Shown here one piece after another: positions 1-8,618 of a stretch of DNA of 64,000 nt (its first letter is position 1; the number at the start of each line of letters is the position of its first letter). A program made the translations under genes and the position numbers. The stretch is from Anaerolineae bacterium. Lineage in GTDB: Bacteria > Chloroflexota > Anaerolineae > Aggregatilineales > Phototrophicaceae. The stretch spans positions 226,345-290,344 of the forward strand of contig JAHDWN010000001.1 in assembly GCA_023382675.1 (NCBI GenBank). The letters run 5' to 3'. The notes under the pieces are model-generated. The model did not search any database. It saw only the letters and a list, made by a program, of their open reading frames with translations, and was not told the origin of the DNA.

Positions 1-1
1 C

Positions 2-790
2 GGGGAGTTTCCGCAAGACGTGGACACGCTGCAAAGCTTGCCCGGCATCGGGCGCTACACCGCGGGCGCAATCAGCAGCATCGCCTTCGGCAAACCCACA
101 CCGGTTGTCGATGGCAATGTCATCCGCGTGTTGTCACGAATTGGCGACATCGCAGACGATGTGACGCTGCCAGAGACTCAAGCACAGATATGGACATTGG
201 CAGAAGCCTGTCTGCCGCAAGCGCGCGTGGGCGAATACAACCAGGCGCTGATGGATCTGGGGCGATTGATCTGCAGGTCACGCGCGCCTCAGTGTGATGC
301 CTGTCCAGTCCGCCGTCACTGCCAGGCATATGCCCACGGAACGACCCAGGAACGCCCGATCAAAGCGCCTAAAGCGGCAACACCGCACTATGACGTGACT
401 GCGGGGATCATCTGGAATGCCCACGGTGAACTCCTGATCGCCCAGCGACCGCTCGATGGTCTCTTGGGCGGACTGTGGGAATTTCCCGGCGGCAAACAAG
501 AACGCGGCGAGACGTTGCCGGATTGCCTCCGACGTGAACTGCGCGAAGAACTCGACATCGAGGTTGAAATTGGCGATTTGTTCGCCAGGGTGCGCCACGC
601 ATTCACGCACTTCAAGATCACCCTGCACGCCTTTACCTGCCGTTACATGGAGAACGGCGGAAATCCAAAAGCGCTCGGCGTGCGCGCTTGGGCGTGGGTC
701 GCGCCGCCTGGGCTGGATGACTACAGTTTTGGCAAAGCTGATCGCATGATCATCGCTGAACTCAAGAAACGTCCAACAATGCTCCTGTGA
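2..790 (+). CDS. mutY: A/G-specific adenine glycosylase with C-terminal NUDIX domain, 5' end outside window
   Basis: Base-excision repair enzyme that removes adenine mispaired with 8-oxoguanine. The frame is already open at the first bases (GEFPQDVDTL), so the N-terminal part lies left of the window. Visible in order: the helix-hairpin-helix LPGIGRYTAGAI; the catalytic Asp of the VVDGNVIRV motif; a 4Fe-4S loop with Cys spacing C-x6-C-x2-C-x5-C (LICRSRAPQCDACPVRRHC); then a linker and a MutT-like domain with a Nudix box from GGKQERGE to RELREELDI. The last Gly of the Nudix consensus is Asp here. In the MutY family the C-terminal domain recognises 8-oxoG rather than hydrolysing nucleotides. An internal GTG near base 20 could be mistaken for the start but falls inside the conserved fold. 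Confidence 0.95.
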   Translation, partial: GEFPQDVDTLQSLPGIGRYTAGAISSIAFGKPTPVVDGNVIRVLSRIGDIADDVTLPETQAQIWTLAEACLPQARVGEYNQALMDLGRLICRSRAPQCDACPVRRHCQAYAHGTTQERPIKAPKAATPHYDVTAGIIWNAHGELLIAQRPLDGLLGGLWEFPGGKQERGETLPDCLRRELREELDIEVEIGDLFARVRHAFTHFKITLHAFTCRYMENGGNPKALGVRAWAWVAPPGLDDYSFGKADRMIIAELKKRPTMLL

Positions 791-946
791 TCACGCGACA
801 TTCATATTCGCAAGCCTGATAGCTTCATTACGAGCACTGAAAGTGCAGCGTGTTCATAGAAACGCACAGAAAGTGATAGCCAGCGGTTACACTCTTTTTA
901 CAAATTCGTATTCATCCCCGGCATTCCCACCCCAACACGCGCACGT

Positions 947-952
947 TATAAT
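947..952 (+). promoter_or_regulatory. Candidate -10 box upstream of the Gld-type ABC operon
   Basis: A perfect TATAAT lies about 90 bases before the ATG at 1044. No convincing -35 hexamer is visible at the usual distance (bases near 924-929 match poorly), so this is a weak call. Between the mutY stop at 790 and 1043 I see no other gene. Confidence 0.35.
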
Positions 953-1043
953 GCTCTCCGCTAGAATCCGCGACTCAGCTTGATTCGCTGCTTTGCAGGT
1001 CTCTTCCGGTGAATCATCCGGCCGGAACGGGGAGAAACGCCAC

Positions 1044-2018
1044 ATGATAGAAGTCCAGAATCTGACCAAGCGCTACGGCGAGGTGCTCGCGATCAACGGC
1101 GTCTCGTTTATGGCGCAACCGGGACAGGTCACCGGCTTCCTGGGTCCTAACGGGGCTGGGAAAACGACCACCATGCGTATCCTGACCGGATTCATGCCGC
1201 CCACCGATGGCAAAGCCACGGTCGCGGGCTACGACGTGTTCGAGCACAGCATGGAAGTGCGCCGGCGCGTCGGTTATCTTCCGGAGACGGTGCCGCTCTA
1301 TCGGGATATGACCGCGCAAGACTATCTGACTTACATGGGCGAGATCCGGGGCGTAAAGAATCGCCGGACACGCGCGCAAGAAGTCCTTGAGCGCGTGGGG
1401 TTGATTCAACGCGCACACAGCCGCATCCGCACACTGTCCAAAGGGATGCGCCAGCGCGTGGGGTTGGCACAAGCGCTGATGCATAATCCGCCGGTGCTGA
1501 TCCTTGACGAACCGACCATCGGCCTCGATCCGATCCAGGTTCTGGAACTGCGCGATCTCGTTCGTGACCTGGGGCGCGATCACACGGTGCTTTTCAGCAC
1601 CCACATTCTGTCCGAGGCCGAGCAGGTTTGCGATAACGTCATCATCATCAACCAGGGTCATATCATCGCCGAGGGGTCGCCCGCGGGTTTGCGCGCCGAG
1701 TTGGAGCGTGGGGGTCGTGTCCTCGCACGCATCGATGGCGATTTAGAGCAAGCGCTGCCCGTCGTGCAGGGTGTGCCGGGGATTGCCAGCGCGGAAATCC
1801 GTATGGATGGCATTGTCGCTACACCGGCGAATCACGATGATCCGCGCGCACAGATTGCCCAGGCGCTGGTCAGCAACGGATTCAAACTACTGGAACTCCG
1901 ACCGCTGGCGGTCAATCTGGAGGAAATCTTCCTCGAACTGACGCGCCACGAGCGTAATGCCATGACAGAGGTATCGGATACGGCTACGCCTGAAGAAAGT
2001 GAGGTTGCATCCTCATGA
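1044..2018 (+). CDS. ABC transporter ATP-binding protein, GldA-like
   Basis: Cytoplasmic ATPase that would power the membrane proteins encoded directly downstream. Walker A GPNGAGKTT near residue 38, signature LSKGMRQRVGLAQAL, Walker B VLILDEPTIGLD and the switch His in STHILSEAEQ are all present, followed by a C-terminal extension usual for ABC-2 export ATPases. The ATG at 1044 is chosen because GGAG lies 9 bases upstream and the protein then begins MIEVQNLTKRYG, as in the family; the open frame extends 17 codons further but those look non-coding. Its stop overlaps the next start by 4 bases (ATGA), indicating translational coupling. GldA belongs to the gliding-motility ABC system of Bacteroidetes, but homologous sets occur widely without gliding, so the substrate is unknown. 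Confidence 0.9.
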   Translation: MIEVQNLTKRYGEVLAINGVSFMAQPGQVTGFLGPNGAGKTTTMRILTGFMPPTDGKATVAGYDVFEHSMEVRRRVGYLPETVPLYRDMTAQDYLTYMGEIRGVKNRRTRAQEVLERVGLIQRAHSRIRTLSKGMRQRVGLAQALMHNPPVLILDEPTIGLDPIQVLELRDLVRDLGRDHTVLFSTHILSEAEQVCDNVIIINQGHIIAEGSPAGLRAELERGGRVLARIDGDLEQALPVVQGVPGIASAEIRMDGIVATPANHDDPRAQIAQALVSNGFKLLELRPLAVNLEEIFLELTRHERNAMTEVSDTATPEESEVASS

Positions 2019-2824
2019 CAGATGCTCCTATGCCCTATGACGCACAAACTCATCATCTCTCAGAAGAGGTAACGACCGGCGGCTCAATCCCCTTTTGGGC
2101 CGTGTTCAAACGTGAAGTGTCGCTGTATTTCCGCTCACCGGTCGCTTATGCCATCGCGTTTGCGCTCTTCTTCTTCCTGAGTCTGGTTTTCAATGGCTAT
2201 ATCGCACAGGCCAACCAACGTGCCCCCGCTCAGCCAGCATTGATTCCCAATCTCGTCACCTTTCTGTTGTTCTTGATCGGCCCCCTGCTGACAATGCGCT
2301 TGATCGCCGAAGAAACACGCGAAGGCACGCTCGAAGTCTTGATGACGCTGCCCATGGGTGAATGGCATTTCATCGTAGGCAAGTTTCTGGCGGCCTGGGC
2401 CTATTACACAGTGTTGGTGCTCCTCTCGCTTGTCTATCAAATTATCTGGACGCAGGTCGGCGTGCCTGACCAGGGGGTCGCATTCGGCGCATACATCGGC
2501 GCATGGCTTTACGGCGGCGCGGTGCTGGCTGTTTGCATGATCTGGACAGCCGTGACCGAAGACCAGATCGTGGCAGCCTTTCTCAGCGCGGCGACGGTGC
2601 TCGTGCTCTACCTGGCGGACATTGCGGCTAGCGCACTCGCTGCCCAGCCGAACCTGAGCATGTTTGCCGAAATTCTGCGTGAGCTGGGATTGCAGGCCCA
2701 TTACGGCAGCACGCTGGCGCGTGGCGTCTTGCGCCTGCACGACATTCTCTATTTCATCTTCATCATTATCGGCGCGCTGTTCATCACGACGCGCATTGTG
2801 GAAACGCGACGTTGGAGAGCGTAA
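2015..2824 (+). CDS. ABC-2 type permease, GldF-like
   Basis: Integral membrane subunit of the ABC system encoded with the ATPase upstream. After about 25 cytoplasmic residues comes PFWAVFKREVSLYFRSPVAY, the typical entry to the first helix of ABC-2 permeases, then six predicted helices. The cytoplasmic loop RLIAEETREGTLEVLMTLP is the conserved amphipathic segment of this permease class. Its length of 269 residues matches GldF-type permeases. The start overlaps the ATPase stop by 4 bases, and the next gene begins 3 bases after its stop. Confidence 0.88.
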   Translation: MTDAPMPYDAQTHHLSEEVTTGGSIPFWAVFKREVSLYFRSPVAYAIAFALFFFLSLVFNGYIAQANQRAPAQPALIPNLVTFLLFLIGPLLTMRLIAEETREGTLEVLMTLPMGEWHFIVGKFLAAWAYYTVLVLLSLVYQIIWTQVGVPDQGVAFGAYIGAWLYGGAVLAVCMIWTAVTEDQIVAAFLSAATVLVLYLADIAASALAAQPNLSMFAEILRELGLQAHYGSTLARGVLRLHDILYFIFIIIGALFITTRIVETRRWRA

Positions 2825-2827
2825 GCT

Positions 2828-4519
2828 ATGAATGACCAAACGCCCAATACCACTCCTGAAACGGCGCAAGAACAGGAGCCGTTCATTCCACCGAGCTATT
2901 TGCTCATTCTTGCCATCATCGGTTTCGCGGTCGCACTGATTGTCCTGCTCACCCAACCGTCATTTGGCGTCGTCGGCTGGGGCAGCCTGATCTTCGGCGC
3001 GATCTTGTTCGTCGGCTGGCTGGTGATGACGCCACAGGGTGGCCGCAGCCCGATTCGTGGCCGCACCCTGCGCTATGGCGGCACCAGCGTGCTCATGACC
3101 ATCCTCGTCCTCGTAGCGCTCGGCGCGCTGTACGTGGTCGCACGCGGAATGAATGTCCGCCAAGACCTGACCGAGAGCGACGAGTTTTCACTGAGTGCAG
3201 AGTCACGCCAGGCGATGGAACTGCTCGGCGCAGACCCCACCGCGCCAAACGTTCGGCTGCTGGCGTTCTACGGCTTTGATCAAGTGAGCGACCGTGACCG
3301 GGATGCTCTGTTGTTTGACGAATACGTCGCGGCCAGCAACGGCAAGGTTAGCTATCAATTCCTCGATCCCGATCTTGACCTTCAGATTGCGGATCAGTAT
3401 GGAGTTACCCGTTCGGGCGCGATAGCCGTCGTGCCGCTCAAAGACGGCGAACCGGATGTCGAAAACGCCGAGACAATGAACGTCCTCAGCCAGACTACGC
3501 TGACCAACGACATACTCAAGGTCGCGGCACAAGGCAATTTCGCTGCCCTCTTCCTCGTCGTTGACGAAGGTCTTGGCGATTCGATGAGTTTAATCAAGGA
3601 AACCTTGACAACCACATTCGACTGGACGGTGCGCGACCTGCCATTGACGCAGCTCATGTCACCCGAAGCCGAGATCAGACTTGGCGACCCGGCGCGTGAC
3701 GGCGAAGTCGTCGTCATCCCTGGCGGCCGTCGTCCACTCTCGGCAGATGAACTGCAAGTCCTGGAAGACTACGTCAACAATGGCGGCGACCTCATTATCT
3801 TTGCCGGCGATCTCTTCAATGAAGATGCAGAGTCGCTGGCGACTGACCCGGCCTTGAATGACTTCCTGTTTGCCAACTTCGGGCTGCGCTTCAACAAAGA
3901 TATGGTCATCGACCAGGTGCAGGCATTCCGCAGACCGCAAACGCCCGTCGTGACCAATCTCGACTCCCAGAGCTTCATCACCAATTCCAGCGTCTTGCCG
4001 AATGGCGTCGTCGTCTTCGATCTCACCGATTCGATCACGGTGGCCGATACGCTTCCGCCGAACGTGGAAGTCAGCCGACTGGCACAAACCAGCCCGGATT
4101 CGTACACCAAGACTGACATCGCCAGCCTGCTCACAGGCGATCCCAATGCGCTGATCAAGACTGACAGCGACGCCAGCGGCCCGTTCGTCGTCGCCGCGTC
4201 CGCAGAGAACACACAGACCGGCGCGCGTATTGTCCTCTTCGGCAGCGTTTCGCCGGCATTAGACGCGATTGCGCAGCTTTCGGATCAGACCAGTCTGACC
4301 GTCGCTTTCAACAGTCTGTTCTGGACGACTCAGTTCAACGATTTCTTCCAGAGCATCAACGTGCCACAGCAGGATCGTCCGCAAGATCAGTTCTTCGTCG
4401 CCAGCCAGCAGCAGCTTCGCAACATCAGTTTCGTGACGCAGTGGCTGCTGCCGTTCGGCATCCTGGCGATTGGCGGCCTGGTGGTGTGGAGTCGGCGCGA
4501 ACGGCGTCATGAGGCATAG
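2828..4519 (+). CDS. GldG-like ABC-associated membrane protein
   Basis: Third component of the Gld-type transporter. The N-terminus holds two closely spaced helices (about residues 26-65) and a third near 88-108. A large extracytoplasmic region follows, starting with NVRQDLTESDEFSLSAESRQ, characteristic of GldG-like proteins (in them the fragment resembles 'DLT..K.FSLS..T'). The region then resembles the DUF4350-type alpha/beta fold, including VVIPGGRRPLSADELQVLEDYVNNGG. A C-terminal helix (WLLPFGILAIGGLVVWSRR) ends in a positive tail. GGAGAG sits about 8 bases before the ATG. The product probably sits on the outer face beside the permease; the family's cargo is not known. Confidence 0.85.
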   Translation: MNDQTPNTTPETAQEQEPFIPPSYLLILAIIGFAVALIVLLTQPSFGVVGWGSLIFGAILFVGWLVMTPQGGRSPIRGRTLRYGGTSVLMTILVLVALGALYVVARGMNVRQDLTESDEFSLSAESRQAMELLGADPTAPNVRLLAFYGFDQVSDRDRDALLFDEYVAASNGKVSYQFLDPDLDLQIADQYGVTRSGAIAVVPLKDGEPDVENAETMNVLSQTTLTNDILKVAAQGNFAALFLVVDEGLGDSMSLIKETLTTTFDWTVRDLPLTQLMSPEAEIRLGDPARDGEVVVIPGGRRPLSADELQVLEDYVNNGGDLIIFAGDLFNEDAESLATDPALNDFLFANFGLRFNKDMVIDQVQAFRRPQTPVVTNLDSQSFITNSSVLPNGVVVFDLTDSITVADTLPPNVEVSRLAQTSPDSYTKTDIASLLTGDPNALIKTDSDASGPFVVAASAENTQTGARIVLFGSVSPALDAIAQLSDQTSLTVAFNSLFWTTQFNDFFQSINVPQQDRPQDQFFVASQQQLRNISFVTQWLLPFGILAIGGLVVWSRRERRHEA

Positions 4520-4562
4520 AAGCGATTGCGCTACTGGAACACGATAAGGAGATAAATCGAAC

Positions 4563-5504
4563 ATGCGCCTCAATCGAGGAACGATTCTGCTCGCAATTGC
4601 ATTGATCGCCATCATTATCGTCGCGCTGTTGGTCAACAACAATCAACCCGATACGACGACCCCGACGGCGATTCCAACGCAGGAAACAGTGAGCGTCTTC
4701 AGTGGACTGGACAGCACCCATGCAGTCAGGCTGTCCGTCCAGAACAACACATCGAATAACGGCACAGTCCTCGAACGCGATGCGAATATGCAGTGGGCGG
4801 TGACGACGGCGACCGGCTCAGCGGAACCCACCGAAAACCGTGAGGTTGACCAGACGGTGATCCCAGGCCTGCTCAGCGCCTACGCGCAGCTTGCTTCGCC
4901 ACAGAGCTTCGACAGCGATCAGTTGGAGACGTATGGACTGGCAATCCCTGCCTATACCATCAGTTTGACGACCGACGACGGTACGGTCTACACGACCTAC
5001 GTTGGCAAGACGAACCTGAGCGGCGGACGTTACTATGCCGTCGTCAATACAGCACCTGGCAGCGGCGCACCGGCAGCGGCGCCGACGGCGAGCATTGAAG
5101 CGACCGAAGCTCCGACAGTTGAGCCGACAGAGATCAGTGCGGAAGCAACCGCCGCAGGTACGCTTGAGCCAACTGCGACCCCACAGCCCGCCGTCCTGCT
5201 GAGCGGCACCCAGACGATCTACCTGTTGTCGACCACAGACATCAGTTCGATCACGGCGCTCGTCTCGACACCGCCCTATTTGCCCCTGCCGACTTCGACG
5301 CCGACGCCATTCCCGACGCCGAATCCCTACAGCGAAGTTGAGCAAACGGCGACAGCCGCAGTCGAACAGACATCGACAGCCGAAATGATCATGGCGACGC
5401 TCACTGCCATGGCGACAACGACCCCGACTTCAACCGAAGCACCCGCCATGTCTACGCCTGAAGCGACCTTGGCACAGTCGTCACAGGCCACGGCCACACC
5501 ATAA
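4563..5504 (+). CDS. DUF4340 domain protein with Thr/Pro-rich tail
   Basis: Membrane-anchored protein that commonly follows gldG-like genes. One N-terminal helix (about residues 8-24) anchors it, and the start ATG has AAGGAG 11 bases upstream. Residues about 40-165 resemble the DUF4340 repeat (LDSTHAVRLSVQN, then DQLETYGLAIPAYTISLTTDDG and TYVGKTNLSGGRYYAVV). The domain is interrupted by an approximately 40-residue Ala/Thr/Pro/Glu-rich linker before TIYLLSTTDISSITALVSTPP, and ends in a long low-complexity Thr/Ala/Pro tail. Such linkers are typical of exported Chloroflexota proteins. It is the last gene of the four-gene operon, closed by the terminator just downstream. Function unknown. Confidence 0.8.
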   Translation: MRLNRGTILLAIALIAIIIVALLVNNNQPDTTTPTAIPTQETVSVFSGLDSTHAVRLSVQNNTSNNGTVLERDANMQWAVTTATGSAEPTENREVDQTVIPGLLSAYAQLASPQSFDSDQLETYGLAIPAYTISLTTDDGTVYTTYVGKTNLSGGRYYAVVNTAPGSGAPAAAPTASIEATEAPTVEPTEISAEATAAGTLEPTATPQPAVLLSGTQTIYLLSTTDISSITALVSTPPYLPLPTSTPTPFPTPNPYSEVEQTATAAVEQTSTAEMIMATLTAMATTTPTSTEAPAMSTPEATLAQSSQATATP

Positions 5505-5542
5505 TCCGAGATCCGAGGCGTCAATCGCGCACGGAATAACCA

Positions 5543-5572
5543 GGGCACACCGCACAAGTGTGCCCTTTTTTT
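5543..5572 (+). terminator. Rho-independent terminator of the Gld-type operon
   Basis: A perfect 7-bp stem (GGGCACA pairing with TGTGCCC, 9-base loop) is followed directly by seven T residues. It lies 38 bases after the DUF4340 stop. Confidence 0.9.
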
Positions 5573-5850
5573 CTTGCTGATCGAGCCGAGATTAACCGGG
5601 CGAAAATCATACTCGTCACGTCTGGACAACTGAGGCATGAACGCGATCAAACAGGAAATCACCTTGGCTTGAATCGCGAAATTAATCACAAGCGTGGAAA
5701 TCCCCTGCGCACTCCCTGCATAATAAAATCCATTCTCACGATAACTATCCACTGTGTACTGCATCTTGCAGATAGCACAGGGTTTTATTCGATACCGTCC
5801 AAACTGTGAACATTCAAACAGAGTGTTCCGAGTCACCACAGGTAGTTCTG
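5573..5850 (+). other. Non-coding leader before the iron transporter operon
   Basis: About 280 bases without a supported gene. An AT-rich stretch near 5718-5730 (TGCATAATAAAATCC) could supply a -10 box, and a small palindrome CTGCA-TCT-TGCAG lies at 5759-5771. I see no clear Fur-type operator. Confidence 0.3.
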
Positions 5851-6891
5851 ATGACCGTTTTGCGCTGGAAATTTCGACTGCTCCCCTTCGCCCTGCTCAC
5901 CCTACTCATGGCTCTGCCGGTTGGCGCACAAAATGCAGGCCCACAGGTGGTCAATATCTATTCCGCCCGGCACTATGGTGCGATGGAAGCGGCGTTCACT
6001 GCCTTCACCGAAGCCACCGGCATTGAGGTGCGCCTGTCTCAAGGCTCCGCACAGTCGATCCTCGAACGACTGCGCGCGGAAGGCGATCAGACGATTGCTG
6101 ACGTTTATTTCACGATTGATGCGGGTGGCCTGAGCCTGGCGGCGGAGGAAGGGCTGCTTCAGCCCATCGAGTCCGAAATCCTTGACGCGGCGATCCCTGC
6201 CGATATGCGCGATCCGGAAAATCGCTGGTTCGCCGTCAGCCAACGCATCCGCACGATTGTCTACAATCCCAATGCAGTTGACCCAACTGAGCTTTCGACC
6301 TATGAACAGCTTGCCGATCCGATGTGGAATGGCCGTTTGTGCCTGCGTCCGGCAACACATATCTACACAATTTCGCTGGTCGGCAGCCTGATTGCCGATC
6401 TGGGCGAAGAATCCGCGGAGAACGTCGTCGCCGGATGGGTCGCGAACAACCCGCACTATATCGACAGCGACACGCGCATTCTGGAGACGATTGCGGCGGG
6501 CGGCTGCGACGTTGGGCTGACGAATCACTACTATCTGGCAAGCGAGCTTGACCAGGACCCGGGATTCCCGGTGAAGTTGTTCTGGGCCAATCAGGGCGAA
6601 GATGAGCGCGGCGCTTTCCGCAACGTCAGCGGTGTCGGCGTTACGGCGGCAGCGCTCAATCGCGAAAACGCCGTCCGGCTGATCGAATGGATGGCAACAG
6701 ACGGGCAGGCAGCAGACGTGACCGGCATCCCCGGCGGCAATTACGAATACCCGGTCAATCCCGATGCCGAACTCAATCCGATCATCGAGGCCTTCGGTGA
6801 TTTCAAGATCGACCCGCTGCCGTTGAGCCACTATGGGCAGTATCAAGAGCAGGCGGTAGCGTTGCTGGAACGCACGGGCTACGGCTTCTAG
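5851..6891 (+). CDS. fbpA: Fe(III) ABC transporter substrate-binding protein
   Basis: Extracytoplasmic iron-binding protein of the FbpA/FutA family. The ATG at 5851 gives a classic signal peptide (positive MTVLRWKFR, hydrophobic core, cut near VGA-QN). A GTG 15 codons upstream would add a non-signal-like extension, so the later start is preferred although its SD is weak. The mature protein opens VVNIYSARHYGAMEAAFTAF, typical of the family. The tyrosine pair in TNHYYLASE is where FbpA-type proteins hold ferric iron, and the ending around NPIIEAFGDFKID is typical. Length of 346 residues is normal. The permease and ATPase genes follow in the same orientation, supporting an iron-uptake role. Thiamine or polyamine binding is less likely. 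Confidence 0.9.
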   Translation: MTVLRWKFRLLPFALLTLLMALPVGAQNAGPQVVNIYSARHYGAMEAAFTAFTEATGIEVRLSQGSAQSILERLRAEGDQTIADVYFTIDAGGLSLAAEEGLLQPIESEILDAAIPADMRDPENRWFAVSQRIRTIVYNPNAVDPTELSTYEQLADPMWNGRLCLRPATHIYTISLVGSLIADLGEESAENVVAGWVANNPHYIDSDTRILETIAAGGCDVGLTNHYYLASELDQDPGFPVKLFWANQGEDERGAFRNVSGVGVTAAALNRENAVRLIEWMATDGQAADVTGIPGGNYEYPVNPDAELNPIIEAFGDFKIDPLPLSHYGQYQEQAVALLERTGYGF

Positions 6892-6944
6892 GATGATGAG
6901 ATTGCCTGCCGCTCATAATATTGGTTGCCTGCGAGAATGACTTT

Positions 6945-8618
6945 ATGAGCATTGTCACACGATCCTTGACCACCATCACCAAACCGGTTGCCCCCGCCAT
7001 CACGGGCCGGGGCATTCGTGTATCCTGGCGCATCCCCCTTCTGCCCGTGCTCATAGCCGGGCTTATTTCCCTGCCGATACTGCTGCTGGCGGCGGAATTG
7101 CTCACACCCAAGCTCGATCTGTGGGCGCAGTTGTGGTCAACCGTCCTGCCGCGCATGTTGGGCAACACGCTGCTGCTGATGGCAGGCGTTGGCGCAGGCA
7201 CCTTGATCATCGGCACAGGTCTGGCCTGGCTGGTGACGATGTACCAGTTTCCTGGCTGCGCATTCTTCGACCGTGCCCTGCTGCTGCCGTTGGCGATGCC
7301 CGCGTTCATCATGGGCTTCATCTTCATGTCGTTGTTCGATTACGCCGGGCCTGTGCAAACCGCCTGGCGCGCGCTCTTTGGCCGCAGCGCACCTTTCCCG
7401 GACATCCACAGCGGCGGCGGCGCGATCATCGTCATGACGCTGGTGCTGTACCCCTACGTCTACATGCTGGCGCGCTCGGCCTTTCGCGAGCAAGCCGGTG
7501 TCACGCTGGAAGCCGCGCGCGCCCTGGGCTGCGGACGCAAGCGCGCCTTCTGGCGCATCGCCATTCCGATGGCACGGCCATCGCTGGCGGCGGGCGCGGC
7601 CCTCGCTCTCATGGAAGCGATGACCGACTTCGCAACGGTTCGCTTCTTCAGCTTCCCAACGATCAGCGAAGGCGTTGTCCGTCTCTGGGAAGGCCGCATG
7701 GATCGTGTCGCAGCCACCGAACTGGCCTCGCTGCTGATGATCGTGGCACTGGCGCTGCTGGTGGTCGAGCGTCAACTTCGCGGTCGCGCCCGTTATCACC
7801 AACAGGGTGGCAGCGGACGACGACCTGTGCGCGCGGCGCTCAAAGGTCAGTCCAAGTGGGGCGCATTTGCCGTCTGCGCACTGGTTTTGTTCGCTGCGTT
7901 TGTGCTCCCCATCGGGCAGTTGGTTCTGTGGGCCGTCCATGAGATCAACGGACATGTTCCGGGCACGTGGGAAACGGTCTACGGGCAGTATGTCGGCAAC
8001 AGCTTTGCCCTGGCAGGCATTGCCGCCGTACTCACGGTTGGATTGGCGCTGCTGCTGGCACACAGTGCGCGCATCTGGAAAAGCCGGTTCGTCCACGGCC
8101 TGACCCGGATCGGCACGATGGGCTATGCCCTGCCCGGCTCGGTGATCGCGGCTGGCGTGCTGCTCACGATTGCGCCGGTCGATCATACGCTGCACGAGTG
8201 GTTGGGCACGGGTCTGCTGCTGACTGGCTCGGTCGTAGGGCTGATGTATGCTTACGTCGTCCGTTTCCTGGCCGTAGCACACAAGAGCGTCGAGTCCAGC
8301 CTGGACAAGGTCAAGCCGAGTATGGATGAAGCGGCGCGGACACTGGGCGCACGACCGTGGGACGTACTACGCCGCATTCAGGCCCCGCTGGTCGCCAATG
8401 GCGTCTTGGCCGCGCTCATCCTGGTCTTCGTCGATGTCATGAAAGAACTCCCGGCCACGCTGCTGCTGCGCCCCTTCGGCCTGGATACTCTGGGTGTCTG
8501 GGCGTACATGCTGGCAGCAGAGTCCTTCTGGCAGGCAGCCTCTATCCCGGCGCTGACGATTGTCGCCGTCGGCCTGATCCCAGTCATCCTACTCATGCGC
8601 ACGGGCGACCGCGCATGA
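6945..8618 (+). CDS. fbpB: Fe(III) ABC transporter permease, two fused permease domains
   Basis: Inner-membrane channel of the iron importer. It has the duplicated architecture of FbpB/AfuB permeases: two modules of about six helices. Each carries an EAA loop for docking the ATPase (AARALGCGRKRAFWRIAIPM near residue 195, and AARTLGARPWDVLRRIQAPL near 465). The ATG at 6945 (MSIVTRSL) is chosen over a TTG 24 bases upstream; SD support is weak for both. The length of 557 residues fits the family. The stop overlaps the ATPase start by 4 bases. Confidence 0.9.
   Translation: MSIVTRSLTTITKPVAPAITGRGIRVSWRIPLLPVLIAGLISLPILLLAAELLTPKLDLWAQLWSTVLPRMLGNTLLLMAGVGAGTLIIGTGLAWLVTMYQFPGCAFFDRALLLPLAMPAFIMGFIFMSLFDYAGPVQTAWRALFGRSAPFPDIHSGGGAIIVMTLVLYPYVYMLARSAFREQAGVTLEAARALGCGRKRAFWRIAIPMARPSLAAGAALALMEAMTDFATVRFFSFPTISEGVVRLWEGRMDRVAATELASLLMIVALALLVVERQLRGRARYHQQGGSGRRPVRAALKGQSKWGAFAVCALVLFAAFVLPIGQLVLWAVHEINGHVPGTWETVYGQYVGNSFALAGIAAVLTVGLALLLAHSARIWKSRFVHGLTRIGTMGYALPGSVIAAGVLLTIAPVDHTLHEWLGTGLLLTGSVVGLMYAYVVRFLAVAHKSVESSLDKVKPSMDEAARTLGARPWDVLRRIQAPLVANGVLAALILVFVDVMKELPATLLLRPFGLDTLGVWAYMLAAESFWQAASIPALTIVAVGLIPVILLMRTGDRA

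Noticed and set aside
4995-5500. Tandem repeat or CRISPR-like array in the DUF4340 gene tail
   Set aside because: The repetition is of Thr/Ala/Pro codons in a low-complexity linker, not of fixed-length repeats with spacers.
5573-5850. Fur box ahead of the iron transporter
   Set aside because: No good 19-base GATAATGAT-like inverted repeat; GATAACTATCC at 5740-5750 is only a partial resemblance.
7137-8282. Minus-strand frame of about 380 codons opposite the iron permease
   Set aside because: It is the antisense shadow of a high-G+C membrane protein gene, His/Gln/Arg-rich, with no start signal or family likeness.
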